Both the position numbers and the translations under genes were made by a program. From assembly GCF_905187505.1 (NCBI RefSeq), contig NZ_CAJJIC010000024.1, forward strand, positions 1 through 25,956: a stretch of DNA of 25,956 nucleotides, written 5' to 3'. This DNA comes from an uncultured Mailhella sp. (GTDB taxonomy: Bacteria; Desulfobacterota; Desulfovibrionia; Desulfovibrionales; Desulfovibrionaceae). How positions within the stretch are numbered: position 1 is the first letter of the stretch; each line of letters begins with the position of its first letter. This document shows, piece after piece, positions 1 to 8,386 of the stretch. Below the pieces are notes generated by a model. The model made no database searches. It was not told where the DNA came from and was given only the letters and a program-made list of their open reading frames with translations.

Positions 1-10
1 TCACCCTATC

Positions 11-48
11 AAAAAAGGAGAAAAAGTACCCCCCTTTTTTCTTTTTTT
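11..48 (+). terminator. Possible weak terminator of a gene to the left
   Basis: An A-run followed by GG (11-18) can pair with CC followed by a T-run (33-40), and the T-tract continues to about 49. The stem is mostly A:T and its loop is long. It may end a gene lying left of the window, but this is weakly supported. Confidence 0.25.
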
Positions 49-95
49 TCAATGAGATATGCAGGTTCTTCACTTTGGGCAAACGGTCACATAAA

Positions 96-111
96 ATATT
101 TCATGAAATAT
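96..111. repeat. Perfect 16-bp palindrome (ATATTTCATGAAATAT)
   Basis: The 16 bases form a perfect inverted repeat in an AT-rich patch downstream of the amidohydrolase gene. They are flanked by AAACGG (81-86) and CCGTTT (115-120), so the whole block could fold as a larger stem with a T-rich 3' end on the plus strand. It could be an operator or part of a terminator. No regulator can be assigned from the sequence. Confidence 0.4.
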
Positions 112-160
112 CGCCCGTTTTTCCCTGCGAGTCGACCTCTGCCCGTCGCGGCGACGGCGA

Positions 161-1546
161 TCAGCTCTCCGTGCAGAAGAACGAGGAAACGGGAGCAAGG
201 TTTCCCCGCTTCATCACGGCGGCGCAGCACCGTTCCGCATCCGCAAGCACCCGCACAGGATCGAGAGTGCGGAACTTTCCGTCGCGGTACAGGAAGCGTC
301 CGTCCACCATGGTGTGGACCACATTCTCGCGCGTGGCCTGATAAACGACTCGTTGAACGGGGTCGCGCCCCCAGGCGGGAAGCGAATGGGGTCTGTCCAT
401 GTCGAGCACCGCAAGGTCGGCCTTCTTCCCGGGCTCCAGGCTTCCGAGCTCGTCGGCCTGTCCCATGGCGGAGGCGCCTCCCAGCGTGGCGATTTCCAGC
501 GCCGCCATGGCGGGCATGGCCTTCGGGTCATGGGTGAGCGCCTTCTGGAGTATGGAGGCCTGTCTCACTTCCATGAGTCCGTCCATGTGGTCGTGCGCGC
601 CGTCGAGCCCGAGAGCCACGTCTGCTCCCATGGCCCGAAGTTCCTCCACCGGCGCGATGCCGGAGGACATCTTGGTATTGGACGACGGACAGTGCACCAC
701 ATGGGTGCCGGTATCCGCAAGGATGCGCTTTTCCTCGTCGTCGAGCCAGATGCAGTGCGCAAGAACCACGTCGTCGCCCGTGTAGCCGATGCGGTCGAGG
801 TAACGCACGTTGCGCTCATGGCAGCGCGCTTCCACGAGGGCGATCTCTCCGAGATTCTCCGAAGCGTGGGTATGCAGGCGCAGACCGTTCTGCCTGGCAA
901 GGTCCCGCGCCGAGGCAAGCAGAGCCTCCGAACACGACGGCACGAAGCGCGGGGCCACGGCGTAGCGCAGACGTCCGTTTTCCGCCATGTGCCAGCGGCG
1001 GATGAGCCGCTCCGTCTCGCGGATGCAGGCGGAAGGCTCCTCACGCATGACGGAGGGCAGATCGTCGCCCAGATCCATCATGCACTTGCCGAAGAGACCG
1101 CGCAGGCCGGTTTCGTCCATGACCTCGAAGACGGCGTCCTCATGCAGGGTGGTTCCCATGTCGATGAGCGAGGTCGTGCCGCTGCGGATGAGCTCCATGG
1201 CGGCAAGCCGCGCCGAGGCGGCGTTGCTTTCCATGGTGTGCGAAGCTTCCATGGGCCAGGTGCGCTCGCGCAGCCATTCCATGAGGGCAAGATCGTCGCA
1301 CAGGCCGCGAAAAAGCGCCTGCGTGACGTGCATGTGCGCCTGCACGAGCCCGGGAATCACGGTCATGCCGTGAAGGTCCACCACGTCCGTGCCGTCTTCC
1401 GCCGTGCCGGCGCACGGCCGGGGCGCATCGGATTTGCGGGGCGTCACGGCGGCAATGCGGTCGTCCACCACCAGAATGTCGGCCCTCAGCACGCGCCGCT
1501 CGCTGTCCATGGTAATGACGAGTCCGTCGCAAAGCAGCGTCTTCAT
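161..1546 (-). CDS. Metal-dependent amidohydrolase, MtaD/SAH-deaminase-like
   Basis: A 461-residue cytosolic amidohydrolase of the cytosine-deaminase-like / 5-methylthioadenosine-S-adenosylhomocysteine deaminase type, which hydrolytically deaminates purine or related rings. Visible elements are the metal pair H71-x-H73 (AHMH), H227 within HTHASE with the likely catalytic E230, H264 in LAHC, and the metal Asp D315 in GLDG. The usual C-terminal small-domain motif (LGSLEPGKKADLAVLD) is present. Length is normal for the family. The start ATG (1546-1544) overlaps the lgt stop in an ATGA arrangement, so translation is probably coupled to lgt. The region after D315 reads GAHDHMDG where many relatives have an Asn-rich segment, so the exact substrate (methylthioadenosine, SAH, 5'-deoxyadenosine or another amino-purine) cannot be assigned. 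Fold confidence is high and substrate confidence is low. Confidence 0.85.
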   Translation of the reverse strand: MKTLLCDGLVITMDSERRVLRADILVVDDRIAAVTPRKSDAPRPCAGTAEDGTDVVDLHGMTVIPGLVQAHMHVTQALFRGLCDDLALMEWLRERTWPMEASHTMESNAASARLAAMELIRSGTTSLIDMGTTLHEDAVFEVMDETGLRGLFGKCMMDLGDDLPSVMREEPSACIRETERLIRRWHMAENGRLRYAVAPRFVPSCSEALLASARDLARQNGLRLHTHASENLGEIALVEARCHERNVRYLDRIGYTGDDVVLAHCIWLDDEEKRILADTGTHVVHCPSSNTKMSSGIAPVEELRAMGADVALGLDGAHDHMDGLMEVRQASILQKALTHDPKAMPAMAALEIATLGGASAMGQADELGSLEPGKKADLAVLDMDRPHSLPAWGRDPVQRVVYQATRENVVHTMVDGRFLYRDGKFRTLDPVRVLADAERCCAAVMKRGNLAPVSSFFCTES

Positions 1547-2328
1547 GCGGCATCCCCCTTATGATACGCGCGGATCATGAGCCACAGTCCTGCCGCAAGC
1601 AGCGGCAGACAGAGAATCTGCCCCATGGTGACCCAGCCTGCGAAAAGATAGCCGAGCTGGGCATCCGGCACGCGGAAGAACTCCACGAAAATGCGGCTCA
1701 CCGCATAGAGCACGCCGAAGAGCCCGGCCACCGCGCCGCGGGGACGGGGCCGCGAGGAATAGATCCACAAAACGATGAAGGTGAGCAGTCCCTCAAGACC
1801 GGCTTCGTAAAGCTGGGAAGGATGCCGCGGAAGAGGCCCGGCCCCCGGGAATATCATGCCGAAGGAACATTCCGTCACCTTTCCCCAGAGCTCGGCGTTG
1901 ATGAAATTGCCCATGCGTCCGAAAAAAAGTCCTGTGGGCACGAGGGGCGCCACGAAGTCCAGCATGTCCAGAAGGCTCACGCCGTTTTTCCGACCCCACA
2001 GCCAGCAGGCCGTCACCACGCCCACGAGACCTCCGTGGAACGACATGCCGCCGTTCCAGACGCGGAAAATTTCCAGAGGATCGGCCAGATAGGCGGAAAG
2101 ATCGTAAAAGATCACGTAGCCGAGACGCGCGCCGAGAATGACGCCGAGCATGGCCCAGGTCACGAAGTCGTCCACCATGGCCGCCGTCCACTTCGACCAC
2201 GGCCGGGACGCGCGGAACCGGCCGAGAAGCCAGCCCGCCAGAAAGGCGAACACGTACATGAGGCCGTACCAGTGAAGCTGAAGGGGCCCGACGGAAAGCG
2301 CCACGGGATCTATGGAAGGATATTGCAT
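1543..2328 (-). CDS. lgt: Prolipoprotein diacylglyceryl transferase (Lgt)
   Basis: An inner-membrane enzyme of 261 residues that transfers diacylglycerol from phosphatidylglycerol to the lipobox cysteine of prolipoproteins, the first step of lipoprotein maturation. The family signature GRMGNFINAELWG lies at 137-149 with R138 and N141. The HGG segment at 98-100 and the second arginine-rich motif (SRIFVEFFR) near the C-terminus are also present, with about seven hydrophobic segments. Length is typical. The ATG at 2328 has a clear AAGGAG ribosome binding site 7 bases upstream, which fixes the start. The stop overlaps the start of the downstream amidohydrolase. The partner enzyme Lnt is in the same window at 23712-25388. 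Confidence 0.97.
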   Translation of the reverse strand: MQYPSIDPVALSVGPLQLHWYGLMYVFAFLAGWLLGRFRASRPWSKWTAAMVDDFVTWAMLGVILGARLGYVIFYDLSAYLADPLEIFRVWNGGMSFHGGLVGVVTACWLWGRKNGVSLLDMLDFVAPLVPTGLFFGRMGNFINAELWGKVTECSFGMIFPGAGPLPRHPSQLYEAGLEGLLTFIVLWIYSSRPRPRGAVAGLFGVLYAVSRIFVEFFRVPDAQLGYLFAGWVTMGQILCLPLLAAGLWLMIRAYHKGDAA

Positions 2329-2786
2329 CTCATTCTCCTTGTTCCGGGCTCCTTACCATAAAAGAAAGGGACAGACCAGAGCCCGTCCATTTCCTTCGTT
2401 TCCGGCACGGGGATGGCCGTCGTCTCCCCGCCCCGCTTCCCGGCTGCGTCTCCCCGCGCTCCCGGGACAGGACGCGTCTTCTGCCGAAGCACGGTTCTTC
2501 AAGGCGAAGCCTTCCGTTGTGCGGAACGATTTCACCCGCCCGGGAATCCGGGCGGCACGGATCGGTTTCGAAAACGCGCGGACTCCTCCAGAAGGCGGCA
2601 CCCGAGTTCTTCCTTCAGGCAGCCTGACCGACGGAAAAAATCATGTCCGTTCCGCTCCCGCCCTGTCCGCATCCGCTGCGGACACCGGGACGACGGCAGA
2701 AAGCTCCGTCAAAAAAAACAGGCAGAAAACGCTTTACGATGCCCCATGTCTACGCTACTTCCGAAGAAAAAGATCAAGGAGCCGTC
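2329..2786. other. Divergent intergenic region lgt / VKOR-like gene
   Basis: These 458 bases separate two divergent genes and should hold both promoters, but I cannot assign convincing -35/-10 pairs. One clear structure is a perfect 8-bp inverted repeat, CCGCCCGG (2536-2543), loop GAAT, CCGGGCGG (2548-2555), with no T-tract after it on either strand. Open frames here have no family resemblance and a composition expected by chance in high-GC DNA. Confidence 0.4.
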
Positions 2787-3824
2787 ATGCTCAAAAGCGC
2801 TCGTCCCTTTCCTTCCGCCGCGGCCGCGGCAAGCCTCGCGGGCCTTCTTTTCTGCCTGTGGGTGTTCTTCACCGGAGGCCGGGCCCTCTGCCTGACCGAC
2901 GGCTGCACGCTGTTCCAGGATTTCCGCCTGGCAGGGATTTCCCTCTGGCAGGCCGGAATCGCACTGTTTTCCGCCCTTCTCGCGCTCGCCCTGCTCCGCC
3001 TCTGTCGCGCGGCGCACGTTCTTGCCGCGCTGGCCCTCGCCGCAGACGCCGTACTGCTTTGCGTCATGCTCTTCACGGCCCCCTGCGTGAACTGCCTCAT
3101 CGTCGGAACGCTCATCGCCGTGACGTTTCTTGCCTTCCGCGCCGCCTCCATGCCGGTACGAAGGGAACGCTCCTCGCTCGCCGTTCTCTGGTTCGTGCTT
3201 CTCGTCGTCGATCTCGGCGGCGTCGCCCGCGATCTCGCCGACCCGTGGACGCCCCTCCCCGCGCAGGAAGCCTCCTCCGTGGAGGTCTATTTCTCTCCGA
3301 GCTGTCCCGCCTGCCGGACGCTGCTCTCCCGCGCCGACGAGCTTGAAAACGCCGCCTGGTACCCCGTGCCCGAGGACACGAGGGACATCTGGATCATCGC
3401 CGGCATGACTGAAAGGCTGGAAAGGGGCCTGCCGCTCGTGCAGGCCGTTTCCGAAGCCCGGCAGTCCGTGCCCGAGGGCGAAGCCTTTGAAGGCGACGCC
3501 TCCTTCCGGCTCGGCCTGCTCAGACCCGGCATGCTGCTTCTGCAGTTCAGGCTGTGGCGCAATCACGCGCACGTGCTGGCCGCAGGCTCCGACCGGCTGC
3601 CCTTCGTGGAATTCAGGGGACTGCCCGCCTTCCTTGCCGAACCCGGGCCCGTCCCGGCGCAGGAAAGTCACGCCGGGGCATCCGCAAGCGACGCAATCCT
3701 GACGGACATTCCCGGACTCGGCGTGGCCGGCTTCTGTGACGGAGAGAGCGAAACGCCCTGCGAAGAACCTCCGGTGCTTCCTTCTTCCGGCTCTCTCATC
3801 GACACAAGCGGCATGATTCAGTAA
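2787..3824 (+). CDS. VKOR-like membrane protein with thioredoxin-like domain
   Basis: A 345-residue protein that probably forms disulfides in exported proteins, passing electrons from a thioredoxin-like domain to a VKOR-like quinone-reducing domain. The first ~150 residues are about five hydrophobic segments carrying the VKOR cysteine layout: C35 and C40 in the first external loop, then C100-V-N-C103 at a membrane segment. A thioredoxin-like domain follows with C173-P-A-C176 (SPSCPAC), and a later LPFVEFRG stretch fits the cis-Pro loop region. The start at 2787 is chosen because AAGGAG lies at 2776-2781, 5 bases upstream. An in-frame ATG at 2643 would add 48 arginine- and lysine-rich residues with no such site. 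The ~70-residue tail after the Trx-like fold is unassigned. It is a single gene, divergent from lgt. VKOR assignment rests on cysteine spacing and topology, not on an alignment. Confidence 0.75.
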   Translation: MLKSARPFPSAAAAASLAGLLFCLWVFFTGGRALCLTDGCTLFQDFRLAGISLWQAGIALFSALLALALLRLCRAAHVLAALALAADAVLLCVMLFTAPCVNCLIVGTLIAVTFLAFRAASMPVRRERSSLAVLWFVLLVVDLGGVARDLADPWTPLPAQEASSVEVYFSPSCPACRTLLSRADELENAAWYPVPEDTRDIWIIAGMTERLERGLPLVQAVSEARQSVPEGEAFEGDASFRLGLLRPGMLLLQFRLWRNHAHVLAAGSDRLPFVEFRGLPAFLAEPGPVPAQESHAGASASDAILTDIPGLGVAGFCDGESETPCEEPPVLPSSGSLIDTSGMIQ

Positions 3825-3908
3825 AGGCCGCAATCTCTCTCATTTTTTTTCAATCCATCGACATTGCAGGGAAAACGGCCTCAATCAGCAATAATGCCGA
3901 CTTGTCTC

Positions 3909-3945
3909 CCGCTAAAACTTAAGCTAACCTCTGCAAAATTAGCGG
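3909..3945. promoter_or_regulatory. Inverted repeat upstream of the dsr operon
   Basis: CCGCTAA (3909-3915) and TTAGCGG (3939-3945) form a perfect 7-bp inverted repeat separated by 23 AT-rich bases. They lie 46 bases before the first gene of the RsbRD-N/dsrMKJOP cluster. The low-GC patch contrasts with its surroundings and is where the operon's promoter should be. A regulator site is an inference. I could not identify a convincing sigma70 pair here. Confidence 0.35.
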
Positions 3946-3990
3946 CCATTTTTCGGCTGCAGCTTTTCACCATTATTCACGCAGGCATAC

Positions 3991-4557
3991 ATGGACATCG
4001 CAGAACTGTGCAGCAATCGGCGCGAGGCGCTGGTAGATCGCTGGGTCAACCGATTCTTTGCCAGCTATCCTCTTGACAGCAAGGGTTTCATGCGGACAAG
4101 CCGCGACCGCTTCGCCAATCCCGTGGGAGAGACGACGCGCCGCTCGGCTTCCGTGCTCTTCGACGCGGTCATAGGCATGGATACGGAACCCGACATCGTG
4201 AAGCAGGCCCTTCACGATCTCATCTGGGTACGCGCCGTGCAGGACATGCCCCCCTCCAAGGCCGTGGGGGCGCTATACCTGCTCAAGGAAATACTGCGCA
4301 GCGAAGTGCTGCCCGAATGTCTGAAGCCGGAAAACTCCGGCCCTGAGATTCTGAAGGCGTACCTCGACGTGGAGTCCAGGCTCGACACCCTGGGCCTTCT
4401 CGCGCTCGATATGTACTCCGACGCGCGGGAACGCGTGTTCAGAATCAGAGTGGAGGAAGTAAAGCGAAGTCAGTCGCAGGTGATTCGGCTGGCCAAGCTT
4501 CGGAGGGAGCAGGCGGAATCTGCTCCTGAAACTGAAAATCGAGGGGTAGAGGAATGA
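3991..4557 (+). CDS. RsbRD N-terminal-domain protein, dsr-linked
   Basis: A 188-residue soluble protein resembling the RsbRD N-terminal (RsbT co-antagonist-like, globin-related) domain seen in stressosome sensor proteins. The family pattern is visible as an N-terminal helix with REALVDRWVNRFFASYP, then FANPVGETTRRSASVLFDAV, a second four-helix half, and a charged C-terminal helix. No STAS domain follows, so it is a stand-alone sensor-like domain and not a complete stressosome subunit. Its TGA overlaps the dsrM ATG (ATGA at 4554-4557), so it is translated with dsrM. The ribosome binding site is weak (GCAGG at 3981-3985, 5 bases upstream). The context suggests a regulatory or assembly role for the Dsr membrane complex. 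This is an inference, as no enzymatic motif is visible. Confidence 0.75.
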   Translation: MDIAELCSNRREALVDRWVNRFFASYPLDSKGFMRTSRDRFANPVGETTRRSASVLFDAVIGMDTEPDIVKQALHDLIWVRAVQDMPPSKAVGALYLLKEILRSEVLPECLKPENSGPEILKAYLDVESRLDTLGLLALDMYSDARERVFRIRVEEVKRSQSQVIRLAKLRREQAESAPETENRGVEE

Positions 4558-5567
4558 CCATCGCATTTGCGGCCACTCTGCTCATCCTTCTCATAGGATG
4601 GGCGGGGTCAGCACTTGGCCTGCAGTATCTGCTCGGCGTGATCTTGCCGCTGGTAGCGGGTGCTGTGTTCATCATCGGCTTCATCTGGAAGATCGTCCGC
4701 TGGGCTAAATCGCCCGTACCGTTCGCCATTCCCACAGTGGCGGGCCAGCAGCGTTCTCTGGACTGGATCAAGCCCAACCGTCTCGAATGTCCGTGGACCA
4801 CGCCCGCCGTCATCGGCCGCATGATCCTCGAGGTGTTCGCCTTCCGGTCGCTGTTCCGCAACACGCGTGCGGAACGCACCACCATCGACGGAACGCCGCG
4901 CATCACCTATTTTTCCAACAAGTGGCTGTGGGTGTTCGCCCTGCTGTTCCACTACAGCATGCTCGTGATCATCATCCGCCACTCCCGCTTCTTCCTTGAC
5001 CCGGTGCCCACGTGCATTGCCGTCATCGAATTCGTGGACGGCGTGTTCCAGGTGGGCGCTCCCCGCTTCTACCTGACCGACGCCTTCATTCTCGGCGCTC
5101 TCGCCTTCCTGCTGCTGCGCCGCGTGTGCACGGAAAAGCTCCGCTACATCTCGCTGCCTGCCGACTACTTCGCGCTGTTTTTGCTCATCGCCATTGCCGG
5201 TTCCGGCATCTGCATGCGCTACATCTCCAAGGTGGACATCAATCAGGTGAAGGAAGTCATCATGGGCCTCGCCACGCTGCAGCCCGTCGATCCTTCCGGC
5301 ATCGGCTCCATCTTCTTCATCCATGTGACGCTGGTGAGCGCGCTTCTCATCTACTTCCCCTTCTCGAAGCTCATGCACATGGGCGGCGTCTTCATGAGCC
5401 CCACCCGCAACATGAAGTGCAACACCCGCGAAGAACGGCATGTGAACCCCTGGAATCCTCCCAAGAATTATCACACCTACGCCGAATATGAAGATGATTT
5501 CCGTGAAGCCATGGTTGAGGCCGGCATCCCTGTAGAAAAGCAGCCTGAACCCAAGACGGAAGCCTAA
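4554..5567 (+). CDS. dsrM: DsrM, cytochrome b subunit of DsrMKJOP
   Basis: The membrane haem b subunit (337 residues) of the sulfite-reduction-associated complex DsrMKJOP, related to NarI and HdrE, which exchanges electrons between menaquinol and the cytoplasmic DsrK. About six hydrophobic segments are visible, two near the N-terminus (4-24 and 26-47) and others around 124-143, 175-190, 204-224 and 252-272. Candidate haem-ligand histidines lie in or beside these helices: H133, H143, H257 and H275. The C-terminus is a charged cytoplasmic tail. It overlaps the upstream RsbRD-N gene by 4 bases and is followed 13 bases later by dsrK, so the cluster is a single operon. Length and gene order match Desulfovibrio dsrM. 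Confidence 0.95.
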   Translation: MTIAFAATLLILLIGWAGSALGLQYLLGVILPLVAGAVFIIGFIWKIVRWAKSPVPFAIPTVAGQQRSLDWIKPNRLECPWTTPAVIGRMILEVFAFRSLFRNTRAERTTIDGTPRITYFSNKWLWVFALLFHYSMLVIIIRHSRFFLDPVPTCIAVIEFVDGVFQVGAPRFYLTDAFILGALAFLLLRRVCTEKLRYISLPADYFALFLLIAIAGSGICMRYISKVDINQVKEVIMGLATLQPVDPSGIGSIFFIHVTLVSALLIYFPFSKLMHMGGVFMSPTRNMKCNTREERHVNPWNPPKNYHTYAEYEDDFREAMVEAGIPVEKQPEPKTEA

Positions 5568-5580
5568 GGAGTTACTGGTC

Positions 5581-7215
<1,635 letters not shown>

Positions 7216-7632
7216 ATGTACAACGCAAAATTCGTCATACCCGGCATCATCGTGTTCGCCGGGCTGTTCACCGCGCCCTTCTGGATCAATATGCTTTCTT
7301 CCGATCACGAAGCGGTCAAGGTGGAGCTCCCCACGGAACCCGTCAAGTTCTTCGGCGAAGAGCGCACCCAGTGCATCGAACCGAGGGAATGGATGGCCGC
7401 CAATCACATGGAACTCCTCCTCGAGTGGCGCGACCAGGCTCTGCGCGAAGGAAAGCGCATCTACGTCGCTTCCGACGGCAAGAAATGGGAAACCAGTCTG
7501 CAGAACACCTGCATGGCCTGCCACAGCAACAAGGCCGAATTCTGCGACAAGTGCCACAACGCCAACAGCGTGAACCCGTACTGCTGGGACTGCCACGTCG
7601 TACCCCAGGGGAACAATCATGAATTCGAGTAG
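7216..7632 (+). CDS. dsrJ: DsrJ, triheme cytochrome c
   Basis: A periplasmic, membrane-anchored cytochrome c of 138 residues. An uncleaved signal-anchor segment covers about residues 6-27. Three haem-binding CxxCH sites follow at C99-C102-H103, C110-C113-H114 and C123-C126-H127. C53 (TQC) matches the cysteine proposed in DsrJ of Allochromatium as an unusual haem ligand, and H64 and M65 nearby are other candidate distal ligands. The ATG follows the dsrK TAA with no gap, with GGAGG inside the end of dsrK as its ribosome binding site, and the 3' end overlaps dsrO by 14 bases. DsrJ lies in the electron path between DsrO/DsrP and periplasmic cytochromes. Confidence 0.96.
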   Translation: MYNAKFVIPGIIVFAGLFTAPFWINMLSSDHEAVKVELPTEPVKFFGEERTQCIEPREWMAANHMELLLEWRDQALREGKRIYVASDGKKWETSLQNTCMACHSNKAEFCDKCHNANSVNPYCWDCHVVPQGNNHEFE

Positions 7633-8377
7633 ACGTTATTTTCTCAAGGTCGCAGGCCTGTCCACCTTCGCCCTCGCCGCAGGCGCGGCCCGTGCGGAAG
7701 CGGCCGAGGCCTCCTATGAAGCCTATCCCGAGGGTCTGAAGGCCAAGCGCTGGGCCATGGTCATCGACACCCGCCGCATTCAGACGGTGGAAGACATGCG
7801 CCCCATCGTGGAAGCCTGCCACAAGGCTCACAACGTGCCCACCATTCCCGGCAAACACGAAGTGAAGTGGATCTGGGACGACACCTTTGAACACGCCTTT
7901 GCCAACGACCCCACTCCGATGCTTCCCGAAAACATCGAGAACCGTCGTTTCTTCCTGCTGTGCAACCACTGCACCAATCCCTCCTGCGTGCGTGTCTGCC
8001 CCGCCGGCGCCACCTACAAGACCGGTGACGGCCTCGTGGCCATCGACTATCACCGCTGCGTGGGCTGCCGCTTCTGCATGGCCGCCTGCCCCTACGGCTC
8101 CAGAAGCTTCAACTTCCAGGATCCCCGTCCCTTCATCAAGGACCTGAATCCCGCCTATCCCACCCGCATGCGCGGCGTGGTGGAAAAGTGCACCTTCTGC
8201 GCCGAACGGCTGGAAAAGGGACTCATGCCCGCCTGTGTCGAGGCTTCCAACGGCGCCATCATGTTCGGCGACCTCAACGACCCGAACTCCATCGTCCGTC
8301 GTGTCCTCGCCAAGAACTTCAGCATACGCCGCAAGCCCGATCTGGGCACCGATCCCGGCGTCTATTACATCATCTAG
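7619..8377 (+). CDS. dsrO: DsrO, Tat-exported ferredoxin-like subunit
   Basis: A periplasmic Fe-S subunit (252 residues) of the PsrB/NrfC/DmsB type that pairs with DsrP. The twin-arginine signal SRRYFLK is at residues 4-10, followed by an alanine-rich hydrophobic stretch. Cysteine groups are C115/C118/C123/C127, C147/C150/C153/C157 and C191/C194/C206. The first motif normally found after MVID is degenerate. Only its fourth cysteine, C67, remains, and the cysteine that would complete that cluster (position 210, usually Cys-Pro) is Ser. The protein therefore has ligands for three [4Fe-4S] clusters instead of four. The gene overlaps dsrJ by 14 bases, and GGGGAA just upstream serves as its ribosome binding site. 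Confidence 0.95.
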   Translation: MNSSRRYFLKVAGLSTFALAAGAARAEAAEASYEAYPEGLKAKRWAMVIDTRRIQTVEDMRPIVEACHKAHNVPTIPGKHEVKWIWDDTFEHAFANDPTPMLPENIENRRFFLLCNHCTNPSCVRVCPAGATYKTGDGLVAIDYHRCVGCRFCMAACPYGSRSFNFQDPRPFIKDLNPAYPTRMRGVVEKCTFCAERLEKGLMPACVEASNGAIMFGDLNDPNSIVRRVLAKNFSIRRKPDLGTDPGVYYII

Positions 8378-8386
8378 GAGGGAACC

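Noticed and set aside
130..160. CCGTCGC/GGCGACGG inverted repeat as the amidohydrolase terminator
   Set aside because: No T-run follows it on the minus strand, so it was not listed as a terminator.
314..1564. 416-codon plus-strand frame opposite the amidohydrolase
   Set aside because: Antisense of a gene with intact metal-binding motifs; His/Gly/Arg-biased, no family signal.
3859..3895. TTGCAG / AATAAT as the dsr operon promoter
   Set aside because: Spacing is 20 bases, outside the usual sigma70 range, and the boxes match poorly.
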